From contig CAXKVR010000234.1 in NCBI GenBank assembly GCA_964058845.1, positions 1-28,995 on the forward strand: DNA of 28,995 bases, written 5' to 3'. Shown one piece after another: positions 1-10,800 of the stretch. Positions within the stretch are counted from its first letter, which is position 1; each line of letters starts with the position of its first letter. The notes beneath the pieces were generated by a model. That model saw nothing but the letters and a program-made list of their open reading frames with translations. It did no database searches and was not told where the DNA came from. The position numbers were made by a program, and so were the translations under genes. The stretch is from Carex sylvatica. Lineage: Eukaryota > Streptophyta > Magnoliopsida > Poales > Cyperaceae.

Positions 1-1020
1 AACTGGAAATAATGTTTTTAAAAAAAAAAAAAATGTTGACTGATTCATATGTTTCATCTGAAACAAAAAATAGCGGTTAAATATCTACCAGAAAATGGTA
101 CCAACCATACTACATAAACTACCTCTGATTAGGGATCTTGCACATATCAATGGCAATAAATTGAATTAATTTTTTTTTTATCTATGCAAATAAATTGAAT
201 TAATATTCTGTTAAACCTCACAAGAATACTAAACGTTAAACCACATTGATAGATGGCTTGACATTTTGTACTTTAGTCAATCTAAATTTCAGCTTATTCC
301 ATCTTAATATGACTGAATTAAATTATGGTGACTTGACTAAGACCTAAACCCTTTATTCCATGATTTAGGTTGGATGTGCAGTTAGGAACAGATTTATAGC
401 TAATTATAGTGGTTCTTAGCTATTACTGGGATTTTAAAAAAAATTAATTATGTATATTAAAATTGACTTGATTTTTATTTTTATTTTTACGCGGTTAAGT
501 TATTCTTATAAAATATTAAATTTGTACTTGTAATTTTGTGATTAGAATTATACTTTGTAATTATGAAGACTTAAATTCAAATTTTCATCTATCTCAATTC
601 TATTATTAAGCACGTTGGGTGTCCAATCCGCCAACGGCTACGATTGAAAGATGAAACTTCAGATTTGATCTCAGCCCTTCAATTACATAATTTGTCTTCT
701 TTTGATTAAATGCATCTGTTTTATGTATTGAAGTCTAAATTTAGTTAAAATCATACTTACCACATGTTCTGCCACACGATTCGTTATAATTAAAATTGAA
801 CAAACTCTGAAATTTAGCGATATATTTGTCTGTTTCCTTATGTATTTGTTTCTATATTTCTCCTCTTCAATTGAGAAGACTCCGCCTTCCATTTTTTTAT
901 TTCTTTGTTTCCTGACTTCTTCTTCGTTTCTATACAGATCACAATGGAAATCAATTTTTTTATTTTCTTATTTCTCTTTCTTTGTTTCTATACATATTGT
1001 TGTGGGCAATTTAGAATATA
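1..1020. other. AT-rich intergenic region, no gene
   Basis: No convincing gene on either strand. The stretch is AT-rich with homopolymer runs and a short direct repeat of an 'aaattgaattaat' motif near 153-205. Short ORFs near 683-1099 are low-complexity (Phe/Ser/Tyr-rich, read from T-rich DNA), have no recognisable domain and overlap each other on both strands, so I treat them as chance. Confidence 0.7.
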
Positions 1021-1042
1021 TTACCAATATAGAATATATCAA

Positions 1043-1186
1043 TGTGTGTGTGTGTGTATGTATATTCTATATTGGAAACAAAGAAGAAGAATAATATAAA
1101 TTGGAAACAAAGAATAATATAAATTGGAACGTGTGTGTGAATATATATTTCTCTTATAAAATGTGTGTGTGTATATATATTATATA
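1043..1186. repeat. Simple-sequence cluster: (TG)n, 23-bp tandem units, (TA)n
   Basis: A (TG)8 run lies at 1043-1058. It is followed by units containing 'ataatataaattggaa' at 1091 and 1114 (period 23), with a related 'tatattggaaacaaag' unit just upstream. Further TG and TA runs continue to 1186. This is a microsatellite-rich patch with no coding role visible. Confidence 0.75.
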
Positions 1187-1189
1187 CAT

Positions 1190-1364
1190 ACACACGATAT
1201 CACTTTTTATTTATGTTTTTTGATTTCATATTATATGTTGATATTGAATTATTGTACGATATTTGATATGAATCATATATACACACACACGATATCACTT
1301 TTTATTTATGTTTTTTGATTTCATATTATATGTTGATATTGAATTGTTGTACGATATTTGATAT
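1190..1364. repeat. 95-bp tandem duplication
   Basis: Two copies of an about 80-bp block (1190-1269 and about 1285-1364) lie 95 bp apart. Both run from 'acacacgatatcac' to 'gatatttgatat', and I see one mismatch (gaattAttg versus gaattGttg). The near identity suggests a recent duplication, possibly by slippage between the CA-rich tracts at the head of each copy. Confidence 0.85.
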
Positions 1365-1557
1365 TAGATTCAAATCGAGCTATTACTTGATATCATTGAT
1401 ACTTAAAAATAAAGAATCAACACATCATCAAATTATTTTCAGAGATCACGATTAAAGTTAATTAAAAATACATAATCATATTAAATTTCTATTAACATGT
1501 ATCTTAATTTTTAGATAATTATTATTTTCATTGATGTATATATATTTTTATAATATG

Positions 1558-1589
1558 TCTTTGTTGCAACGTACGGGTATGATACTAGT
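1558..1589 (+). mobile_element. Helitron-like 3' terminus (candidate)
   Basis: The sequence 'gttgcaacgtacgggtatg' is followed by 'atactagt', so it ends in CTAGT at 1585-1589 with T as the next base. Plant Helitrons end in CTRRT just after a short GC-rich hairpin and insert between A and T. The palindromic 'gttgcaac' core and the CTAGT|T end fit; the stem is weak. I could not identify a matching TC... 5' end upstream, so element length is unknown. It may be a degraded end. Confidence 0.4.
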
Positions 1590-2190
1590 TACATATTATG
1601 TATTTTACATTTCAACTTTCAACCCCTAATCTAAATTTTCTAGTTGTGCCTTTCCGGAGTTCTTTAACTCATAATAGAAGCTCTACTATTGCTTCCTTTC
1701 TTATACTTCTCTATCAGAATTATGCAAACTAAAAAAACAAAAACAAAATAAAAACAAATCTAACCATATAACACCAAAGCACACTATATAGTGTAATGAA
1801 AAAAAAAAAAAAAAAATTTGCTGACCTTACAATCTAATTTGTCTATTGACACTCTCACGGAAATTTAGATGAATACATGGGAGAAAAATTCAGATTACCT
1901 TTTCCAAAAGTTTACGTTCTCTCTTAAAACTGTAAAAAAATAAATTATCAAGAGAAAGGCATCAGTTTATGTTCTCTATTGACTGTAAATTTGCAACTTT
2001 TTAAAAAAAATATAAAGATTTTGAAGGGCGAGAACAATATTTTCGTTCTTTTTAGGCTAACTGGAAAAATAAATCCGGCCTTTTAGTGGAAAAATAAATC
2101 CAGTCATCTTAAAAAAACCCCGCGGAATTACGAAACACTGCCGCTGCCACACAGTAACGAGTAACGACAACAGACATAAACTCGTACTGT
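1590..2190. other. Intergenic DNA, nothing recognised
   Basis: AT-rich sequence with an A-run at 1798-1817 and no ORF of note. I see no gene, RNA or clear element boundary here. Confidence 0.6.
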
Positions 2191-2193
2191 GTA

Positions 2194-2390
2194 AAAGTTG
2201 AGTGCGTATCCTCTGAGATATCTCAACTTTAGCGTGACTGACGTGTCCGGTGCCTATTCGGGGGTAGCGCAGGGGCCAGTATTATTTCAGCTTCGAGATT
2301 CGTGCAAAAAGTAATTGAACCGTTGGGATTTTCCATAAAGTCACTCAAAGTTTGAGATATCCCAGAGGATACGAATTCGTAAAAGTTTCC
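2194..2390. repeat. Inverted repeat, about 45-bp arms
   Basis: The left arm around 2205-2240 ('cgtatcctctgagatatc' core) is mirrored by the reverse complement of 2341-2375 ('gatatcccagaggatacg' core). Flanking matches extend each arm to about 45 bp with several mismatches. The loop of about 100 bp holds no ORF. It looks like an old small non-autonomous element or part of a nested structure; I found no target duplication. Confidence 0.6.
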
Positions 2391-2404
2391 CCTCTATATT
2401 TTGA

Positions 2405-2893
2405 ATTTTTTTTTATAAACCATAATTAATTTAAAAAAAAAAACTATAAGAACAGAAATGCCGGTCATGAACTTTTTTTTTTTTAAAAAAATCAAAATTG
2501 CATTTAAGTCTATAGTGATTTTACATTTTTTCATAAAAAAATAGTGTAGTCGTTGGTGTTATACCTTAGATCGAGATGCCATTTCAGTTCACTGTTTTTT
2601 CAGCTGGGATCGAATTGATATTTTCGTCCCATGTATTTTTTTTTCTTTTCTCCGCCTCTGTTTCGTCTCAGTTTTGGCAAAGAACCACCAGTTTTGTTCA
2701 AGAACTCTTAGTTTAGAATTTTTTGTAGCCGCAGGTCTGAAAAAAAAATGTGAAATTACTTGGGACCAAAATGTCATTTCGGTCCAAAAAAAATTCGGGA
2801 CCAAAATGACATTTCAGTTTTTATAATTTAAAAAAAAAAGGTAATTATGTTGGTTTGGTAATTTTTTTTTTTAACTATGGTTTATAAAAAAAT
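2405..2893. mobile_element. Degenerate fold-back (MITE-like) element
   Basis: The outer arms match: 'ttttataaaccataattaa' at about 2411-2429 is the near reverse complement of 2871-2892. The match continues inward with gaps, pairing about 2445-2475 with about 2795-2830. Inside the right half, 'gggaccaaaatg' plus 'catttc' occurs twice, 36 bp apart (2762-2784 and 2798-2820). The 71-residue minus-strand ORF here is low-complexity and not a gene. No target duplication could be fixed because both ends lie in A/T runs. Confidence 0.5.
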
Positions 2894-3062
2894 CCGCTAA
2901 TACGTATTCAGTTTAAATTTTAAACGCATCGTTGGACGGCCTTAAATTAACCTGACGTGGCATAGCTGAGACAATGAGACACTTGATATTTTATGGATTT
3001 TGTGCAACAGTCATTAATTGTTCAAAAGGGAAAAAAAAGAAACTTATCATTTATTAAATACT

Positions 3063-3253
3063 GAGGTAATGTTTGATTGTGAAGTAAGAGGGGAAGTAAA
3101 TATTTTATTTCATATTTAAATAATTAAATGAGAAGTAAAATAGAAGAAGTAAGATAAAAGTAAAATGTAACTTAATTCAGAATAATTTATTACATCTATT
3201 TAGGTGAATTAATTTACTCTACACTTACTTCACTGGTGCGGTTCATTGCCATA
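3063..3253. mobile_element. Short terminal-inverted-repeat element (MITE-like)
   Basis: The 5' edge reads 'ggtaatgtttgattgtgaag' and continues with 'taag'. The reverse complement of the 3' edge (ending near 3246) begins 'ggcaatgaaccgcaccagtg' and continues with 'aagtaag'. The two align with one small gap and several mismatches. Length is about 190 bp and there is no ORF. The target duplication is not clear, so the superfamily is unassigned. Confidence 0.45.
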
Positions 3254-3420
3254 AAAAGAGATATATTTTTCAATATTTTATTCCATCAAGTGAATTAATT
3301 TAAATCATAACTTTAATTATTAAACAAGATGTAAAATATAAGAAATACCATAGAGTAAGTAATTTAATCATCATTAATATCATTAATTTTACTTGACAAC
3401 TAAATTAGGCTTTAATCCTC
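3254..3420. other. AT-rich intergenic DNA upstream of the BRWD-like gene
   Basis: AT-rich sequence without ORF or clear boundary. It may be remnant element sequence, but nothing specific can be claimed. Confidence 0.5.
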
Positions 3421-3650
3421 TGGCGTGTTTTGGGCCCAAATGTAAAGGATATCTCTGTTGCCGACTTCAGGCCCAAGACTGATCCGTCACATTTGAAGCC
3501 ACACTAAAGGCCTTATCTCTGTGCTATAGAGCTCCGCAACTACTCAACCCGTTAACCCGATATCGGGTGAGCTCCAGCCCCCAGGTCCGCAACTCTCCAA
3601 GCCAAATCGTCTCTCTCGCTCGCTCTCTCCCTCCCTCTCTTCTCTAGGGC
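3421..3650 (+). promoter_or_regulatory. Candidate core promoter and CT-rich leader of the BRWD-like gene
   Basis: GC rises sharply here compared with the AT-rich upstream DNA. Two TGGGCC/GGCCCA-type motifs occur: a perfect 12-bp palindrome 'tttgggcccaaa' (3429-3440) and 'aggcccaag' (about 3470). These resemble site II (TCP-bound) elements of plant housekeeping promoters. A perfect 14-bp palindrome 'acccgatatcgggt' lies at 3555-3568. A CT-rich tract at about 3609-3646 is typical of a plant transcription start or leader. I see no TATA box. The transcription start is inferred, probably near 3590-3620. Confidence 0.5.
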
Positions 3651-3702
3651 TGTACCGGGGGTGCTTCTCCCCTCTGCGCCATCGGCTTCTCCATTTCTAC
3701 CG
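3600..3702 (+). other. 5'UTR exon 1 of the BRWD-like gene (start approximate)
   Basis: A CT-rich leader ends at a good splice donor, 'ctaccg' followed by gtaagt (GT at 3703). The likely matching acceptor is the T-rich tract ending in 'ttcaag' at 4751. That gives a 5'UTR intron of about 1 kb (3703-4751) before the coding start at 4768. An alternative acceptor, 'tatgttgcag', lies near 4371. The intron itself contains no ORF of interest. Confidence 0.55.
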
Positions 3703-4760
3703 GTAAGTCTCCTTAGCGTTTTGTTGCACGTTTCTTTCCAAAACCTAATTTCCTTTTTGTTGAATCTCCATCTATTTTCTCGACCTATGGGCAGTGAGAT
3801 CAGAGCTAGTTAGGTGGTGAGTTTATCTTACATTACATTCAAAGTGTGTCTGTTCTATTATACCATGCTAATCAGATTGCACTTATTTAAATTCCAATTA
3901 AGATGGTATACCTCGGGGATGAAATCTGAAATGAATTTGAGAACAGAGATTGTGTATCACCATCAGTAAGTGTTTTTGAGACAGGGATGTCCCGGGGTAT
4001 GTTTCTTGTACTGATTGAGGTTAAAATATTGGCCAATTTGGAGGTGATTGTGTGATGAATTTTGTAGAGTATATGTCCTTCTTAACAAGATCGCATTCAT
4101 TCCCTCTTAAGCTTAGAAATCTTGCTGACATCACCAAATTTAGAAATATCCACAGACAACAGGATCTATGAATTTATTTATTTTGGTAATTTTACCAAGT
4201 GTTGTTGTTATTTGTGATAGAAATAGAAGTTGAAAGAGGTTTGAATATATATAAATCTATTATGCATTCTCGACCACTTACGCAAATCTTGTATGCTTAT
4301 GCATTCAATGCACATGTATAAAAGAATTGTGTTATATATTTTTATACTGTTAACTGAATCTTATGTTGCAGATGTTGAATGTTTTTGAGTTCTAATTACT
4401 TTGGTTTTAGTTGAACTGATCTTATTTTTATTAATACCATTTTGTTGAATCACTTATGGTACTTTTGGATTCAAAGTCATATTAACTAAACACTGCCTTA
4501 TAATGAAGTAATACACATGTTAATAGTATAAGTTGTTAGCTCATATCTGATATTCTTTTTTGTGAAACATTCAACCAAATAAGCTGAATATTATATAATT
4601 TCATTCAGTGATTTTGGTTTGGTTCTATTAGATTTTTTCGAGCAACAAATAGTATGGTTGCTTGATTCTTGTATGATAAAATAAACCAGCCAAATGATAC
4701 GAGTTTGCATTTCAAATGCAAAATAATTTTATTTTAATTTCATATTTCAAGATAAAGTGG

Positions 4761-4811
4761 ATGTTGCATGGCTCTGAGAAAGCACAACTCCGAGGACACC
4801 ACATCACTTGA
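4761..4811 (+). promoter_or_regulatory. Upstream ORF overlapping the BRWD-like start codon
   Basis: An ATG at 4761 opens a 16-codon ORF that ends at the TGA of 4809-4811, in a different frame from the main start at 4768. Both ATGs have T at -3; the main ATG has G at +4 and the upstream one has T. If the 5'UTR exon begins near 4752 as inferred, this uORF is in the mature leader and could lower main-frame translation through leaky scanning. The sequence shows the ORF; the effect is inferred. Confidence 0.5.
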
Positions 4812-7800
4812 CATGGGTTCCCTGAACTTCAAGATACCGAAGCGGGATGTGGGTCGAGAACCGAACCCGAATCCTGGACCTAATGTGGACATTGATATGC
4901 GGGAAGTTTACTTCATGATCATGCATCTCCTATCTTATGGGCCATGTAAACGGTCTTTCACACAGCTGTCAAATGAGTTAAGGGAGCACCAGTTGCTGCC
5001 TAGGCGGTACCATGCGTGGTTCTCCAGAAATGGTGAACCCAGTGGTATAGAAGATGATGATGGGATTTCTCTTCCTTTGTGCTATACAAACTTAACTGAC
5101 AGGTATAAAAATTGTATACCTTTGTCCAGGGGTAGTTTCCTGTATGACCTCAACCCTTGGATGTCATCGATAGTCCTGCAAATGAGATCATTCCATTAGG
5201 AAACACCTGAATTACAACACATAACCTTAGAAAGCATGAAGAATATCTGCGCTAATCTTTATCTATCTATTTGGAGAAGATGCCCAACTACCCTTCATGC
5301 TCATTTCCATTTCTAAAGAATAAAAAGGATAATAGAGGGTTCATTTGGGTACTTTTAAATAAGATAGGATGATGTTAAGTGATGGATTTCACATGTTTGA
5401 CTGGGGCACATGAGATGTTTCTCATCTTGTGGCTGCTTATATGACAAATGAGATATTTCATAATTTGCAGGGATAATATATGTTATATCACATTTTAGAT
5501 TTTGCATGGGTCTACTGAAGTTGTTCTTCAAATGTGAGTTTTGTACTGAAAAGACTTCGTTTGAAATTGTTGTGACCCTGCTAAGTATTTTTGTGTAGGT
5601 ACCCTCATATAGGAAGAGATCACTTGATAAAGCTTTTAAAACAGTTGATTCAGAGTTCCTCTGCTCCATTAAATGGCCTGGTTGGTGGGCCCACTTGTAA
5701 TGCTGCTGATGTACCTACCCTTCTTGGATCTGGCTCCTTTTCTCTTCTTGCTTGTATGTGTTTAGTCGTTCCTTTATAACATTGCTAATCTTTATGGTGT
5801 TTTGTCGGGGACATTGCAAAAAACAGCTTGCTGATAAGAAAAATACAAAAAGACTCCCTCTTTTGTTGGGACTAAAGGCTTGGTTGTTGTTGTTGCTATC
5901 TTTTGTAAAGGGACTTATGTGGTCATATAGTTAATCAGAGTATTGAAGTGAAAAAGTAATGGTGGTATGGACTTTATGAACGTATCACAGTAGGATTTGA
6001 TTTAATTATTGAGTAAAATTCATGCTAAAAAAATTATTGAGTAAAATTGCAATTCATTAGAAAATGTTGAATAGGGTGGGTTTTTCTGCGCTTATATTGT
6101 AGTCTTCTTTGCAATTTTTGTCTCAGTATATTCGATCTAGCATTCTGAGGGAATGAGCTTTATTTATCTCTTAGCTGATAGGTACAAGGAGGAAAAAGAG
6201 GCCATCAAACTGCCAGGTCACCTCCGGTGGCCTCACATGCATGCAGACCAGATCCGTGGACTAAGTCTCCGGGAAATAGGAGGTGGATTTGCAAAGCACC
6301 ATCGGGCCCCATCTGTTCGTGCTGCATGTTACGCCATCGCCAAGCCATCAACTCTAGTTCAGAAGATGCAAATCATAAAGAAGTTGAGGGGCCACCAGAA
6401 TGCTGTCTATTGTGGTGGGTTTATTTATCTTGTACTGGAGTAGTTTGCTGTATATTTATTTAGAATTGATAAACATCTTCATGAGCCCCTTTGAAACATG
6501 CAAATATTTTGAGGGTCCTTCATTTGCTAATTTCTTCATAAATGCTTAAATGCCCTGATTTTCTTCCTAATTCATGCATATAAACAGAACAGAAGGTGGG
6601 GTATTTGGGTATCTTTTAAATTAGATGGGTACAGAAGATTTTTAAGAGGGAGCACTATACTATTTTGTCATTTCTAGTTGTTTATTGTTAGATGTGATAT
6701 CTTGACATTTTGAAGGAGCAGATATCTGTGGATTGCACCCATTTTAGATATTTTTCTGTCACTTGAAAAATGGTTACTTTTTTACAGCCACATTTGATCG
6801 GTCGGGCCGGTTTGTGATCACTGGTTCTGATGACCGTCTAGTCAAGATCTGGTCCATGGAGACTGCTCTTTGCCTTTCCAGCTGTCGAGGTCACGAAGTG
6901 AGTAGGGCTGGTGCTTGTTATGATTTATTTCTGAAGTTATAACTATAGAACTTATCCTTGATATTTGCCATTTATTTGTCTCTTCAAGGGTGACATTACT
7001 GACCTAGCAGTGAGCTCAAATAATGCTTTGGTGGCATCTTCTTCTAATGACTTCATCATCAGAGTTGTGAGTTTTTTGTTATGCGGATAACATATTTTAT
7101 TTTAATTGAAAGAATATTTAATTTTTAAGTTTGCACTTCTTATTCGACGTATTATGAATGTAGTGGCGTTTACCTGATGGACTGCCCATTTCGGTTCTTA
7201 AAGGACACACTTCAGCTGTGACTGCCATTGCATTTAGCCCAAGGCCAAGTGCTGTGTATCAACTTTTATCGTGAGTTCCTGCCTTTATTACCTCAAAAAC
7301 AACATTCAATTCGGAATTAGGTGGTATTAAGCTGTTTCATGTTCATTCCTGAATCTGATCCTGGGAGTAAAGGGAATTCATAGTTCCCAGGCAAACTTTC
7401 TGCCTAGAATAATTGTTCTTTTTGCTGCAATGTACTTCTGGAATAAAGCTTCTTAGTTTTTCTTGTTTACCAAGTGCTATTATAATTTTTTACCCAAACA
7501 GGAGTTCAGATGATGGCACATGCCGCATATGGGATGCTAGGCATTCCCAACAGAGCCTTCATGTTTACGTTCCCAAACCACCAGAGAATCCAACAGGTTA
7601 GTAAAATCATACTGCCCCCTACCCTTCCCAACTCTTTCCTAGAAAGGCATATAGTTCCATGTTTGAAATTAAGGCTGGTTTAATACTTATGATCTAAAGG
7701 TTCAGTATCAGATCCGTCATATCTCATCCTGAACCCATGCAATGACCGGATACAGAACTGATGTAACTTTTATTTTTTATGTGGATGGGTTTTTAGTTGA

Positions 7801-10800
7801 GCCGTTTGAAGATAAAGTAGGGTAGAATGAGGCCTTTTCTAGACCAAGGTCAAATAATTGCCAAAGACTCTGAAAAGATCAAACTTTTGATATCATACCA
7901 GTTCTTTCAGTAATGAGAAGGATGGTGTGGTAGTCCCTGATTAAATCTCTCTCTCTCTCTCTATCCAATTTTAGCCCTCATTGTGGTAATTATCCCATTT
8001 TGTATATTTCTGAACCTAATATTACACTATTTGAGACCTTAAGTTAAATGCAAGAAAAATCAATTTACAGTGAAGATAGGCGAGCCTTCTACCAGCAGTG
8101 CCATGCCACCTATACAGCAAACACATCAGATCCTGTGCTGCGCTTTCAATGCTAACGGCACTGTTTTTGTCACTGGTAGCTCGGACACGTATGCGAGGGT
8201 ATGTAAATTTATATAGTTCATTGCAGTTGTTTTGTTAGATGGGGTATTTGGTTTATGTAGTAATATAATGTTACAAGACATTTCACCTTTTGCAGGTGTG
8301 GAATGCTTGTAGATTCGCCACTGAGGAATCCAGTGAACCAATTCATGAAATGGACCTCTTATCTGGCCATGAAAATGATGTCAACTATGTGCAATTTAGG
8401 TTTTTCTTTTGGTTCTCTTCCCACTTGTTCTTCCTTGTATTTTGTGCGCTCAGTGAGTTCCTAGTAATGATGGTTTTTTGTTGTCAGTGGTTGTGCCGTT
8501 CCATCTAGATCTGTATCAGGCGAAATTACGAAGGAAGATAGTCTCCCCAAATTCAAAAATTCATGGTTAGTTTTTTTTTTTTTTCTGAAAACTATTGCCT
8601 GTAATGATTCCGTATCAATTTGGCTGCAGCCAACTGACTTAATTGAATATCACAGGTGAATGTTGAAATTTGGATTTTCTTAAATTGTAGGTTCACTCAT
8701 GACAACATTGTCACATGCTCTCGTGATGGCAGCGCGATCATTTGGGTCCCACGATCCCGTCGTTCTCATGTGAGCCACTCTCTCTGTACATTAATTAAGC
8801 ACAATGTTCAGTTTTGGAAATCATGCGGATGATCTTGCTAAGTATTGCCTTCTGTTTATTTGTTTTTTTCAGGGAAAAGTAGGGCGCTGGACACGGGCAT
8901 ATCATCTGAAAGTACCACCACCTCCAATGGCTCCACAACCAACAAGAGGGGGTCCACGTCAGAGGTTTCAGCCTACTCCTCGCGGTGTCAATATGATTGT
9001 CTGGAGCTTAGATAATCGTTTTGTACTTGCTGCCATCATGGGTAGGTTTTTACTAATTAGTTTTGATGATGGCGTTGCTTTTAGTTTTCTTTTTTCTTTT
9101 TGCTTTTACTCAGTTCATTTGGAAAAGTCGTTTGTTATTAAATCAGTTTTGTTGTTAATTTGCTATTGTTTCTTTTTGTAGATTGTAGGATATGTGTTTG
9201 GAATGCCTCTGATGGAAGTTTGGTGCATTCTTTGATTGGCCACAAAGCATCTGTGAGTCTGCCATTTGTATCTAAAGTGTATTAACCATTTGTACTGGAA
9301 ATTGAACAGTTGCAATGTGCTTTTTCTTGGTTAAAGCTTTAGCCTAAGCATCTCATAGTAGAGTAATGGGTAAAACAGGCGTGTGAAGGAGATAAATATT
9401 TTGGTTTAACTTAATTGTTATGTACTTGATTTTGCAAAGTTGAACTAGCAAAAGGTTAAAAAAAAAAAGCAAAATTAGGCATTTTAATTACTGTTTTCAC
9501 TCTTTAGTGTAAGCCATTGTTTCGTTTTCAGACGTTTGTTTTGGATGTGCATCCTTTCAACCCACGGATAGCTATGAGTGCTGGTTATGATGGAAAGACC
9601 ATCATTTGGGATGTGAGTTCCATTCTTCTTCTTTTTTTAATCTGTATCTCTGTCTATTCAACGTGTTATAAAATCTTAATGATCAAATCCAAATAGATTT
9701 GGGAGGGAAAACCAGTGCAAATTTATGAAACTGGACAGTTCAAGCTAGTTGATGGGAAGTTCTCTCCGTAAGTTGGTTTTTATCATTCGATTATCTTATT
9801 TGTGAGATTTTCAAATGTCATCTCTTCAAGTATGCTAAAAATGTGTCCTTTGATGCATTCATGTTGTGAAAGGGATGGGACTTCAATTATTCTATCTGAC
9901 GAAGTTGGCCAAATATTTATCATAGCCACAGGGCAGGGGGAGTCTCAAAAAGATGCCAAATATGATCAGGTACCTATCAAGTTATTAGCTTATGACTCTA
10001 CTGGATGCAGTTACATTTCATTTTATATTCTTCTACAATTGTAGTTCTTCCTTGGGGATTACCGGCCTCTTGCCCGGGATGCTAATGGGAATGTGCTTGA
10101 TCAGGTTTGCCTAAACTCTTGCTTTCTTATAGTAATTGTATATTCTGTTTCCTTTTAAGGTTTGTATTTTTGTATTTGTTAAGACATTGCTACCCTAATT
10201 TCCTTAATATAAACTCTTTTATTTCCTCTCAAAAGTCAAAATTGTGGCGTATCCTATGCAGGAGACCCAGCTCCAACCTTATCGAAGGAATATGCAAGAT
10301 CTCTTGTGTGATTCAAGTTAGTCCTTTAAACTTAACACACATAAAATTCAATTTGTTGCAAGAGGAACTTGGCTACAACCTACAGCTTTGCATGTATTGT
10401 TTATTTTGTTTTTAAATTATATCTGGTAATAAAAGGTATCTTATTACTTTAAAATTTTCAGCCATGATACCTTACCCCGAGCCATACCAGAGCATGTACC
10501 AAAGGCGCCGGCTGGGAACCCTTGGCATCGAGTGGCGACCCTCGTCAGTCAAGTTTGCGGTGGGGCCCACCTACAATGCTACCACTGGGGAGTTCCAGAT
10601 GCTTCCAGTGATTGACTTAGAGAGGTGGGCCGAGCCATTACCTGAAATTGCTGATGTCATTGACTGGGAGCAGCAGGTGGTCGAAGGGCAGACTGATGAG
10701 GATTTAAGCGACTCAGAGTATAATCTAACGGATGAATATGAGAGCGAGGGGGAGGAGCAAGAGATCCTAAGCATTAATTCATCTGACGAATCAGAGTATA

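Noticed and set aside
2589..2804. 71-residue minus-strand ORF
   Set aside because: Low-complexity and wholly inside the fold-back structure 2405-2893.
10107..10415. 102-residue plus-strand ORF
   Set aside because: It reads through intron sequence; only 10262-10316 is exon, and in another frame (ETQLQPYRRN), which fits the BRWD-like protein.
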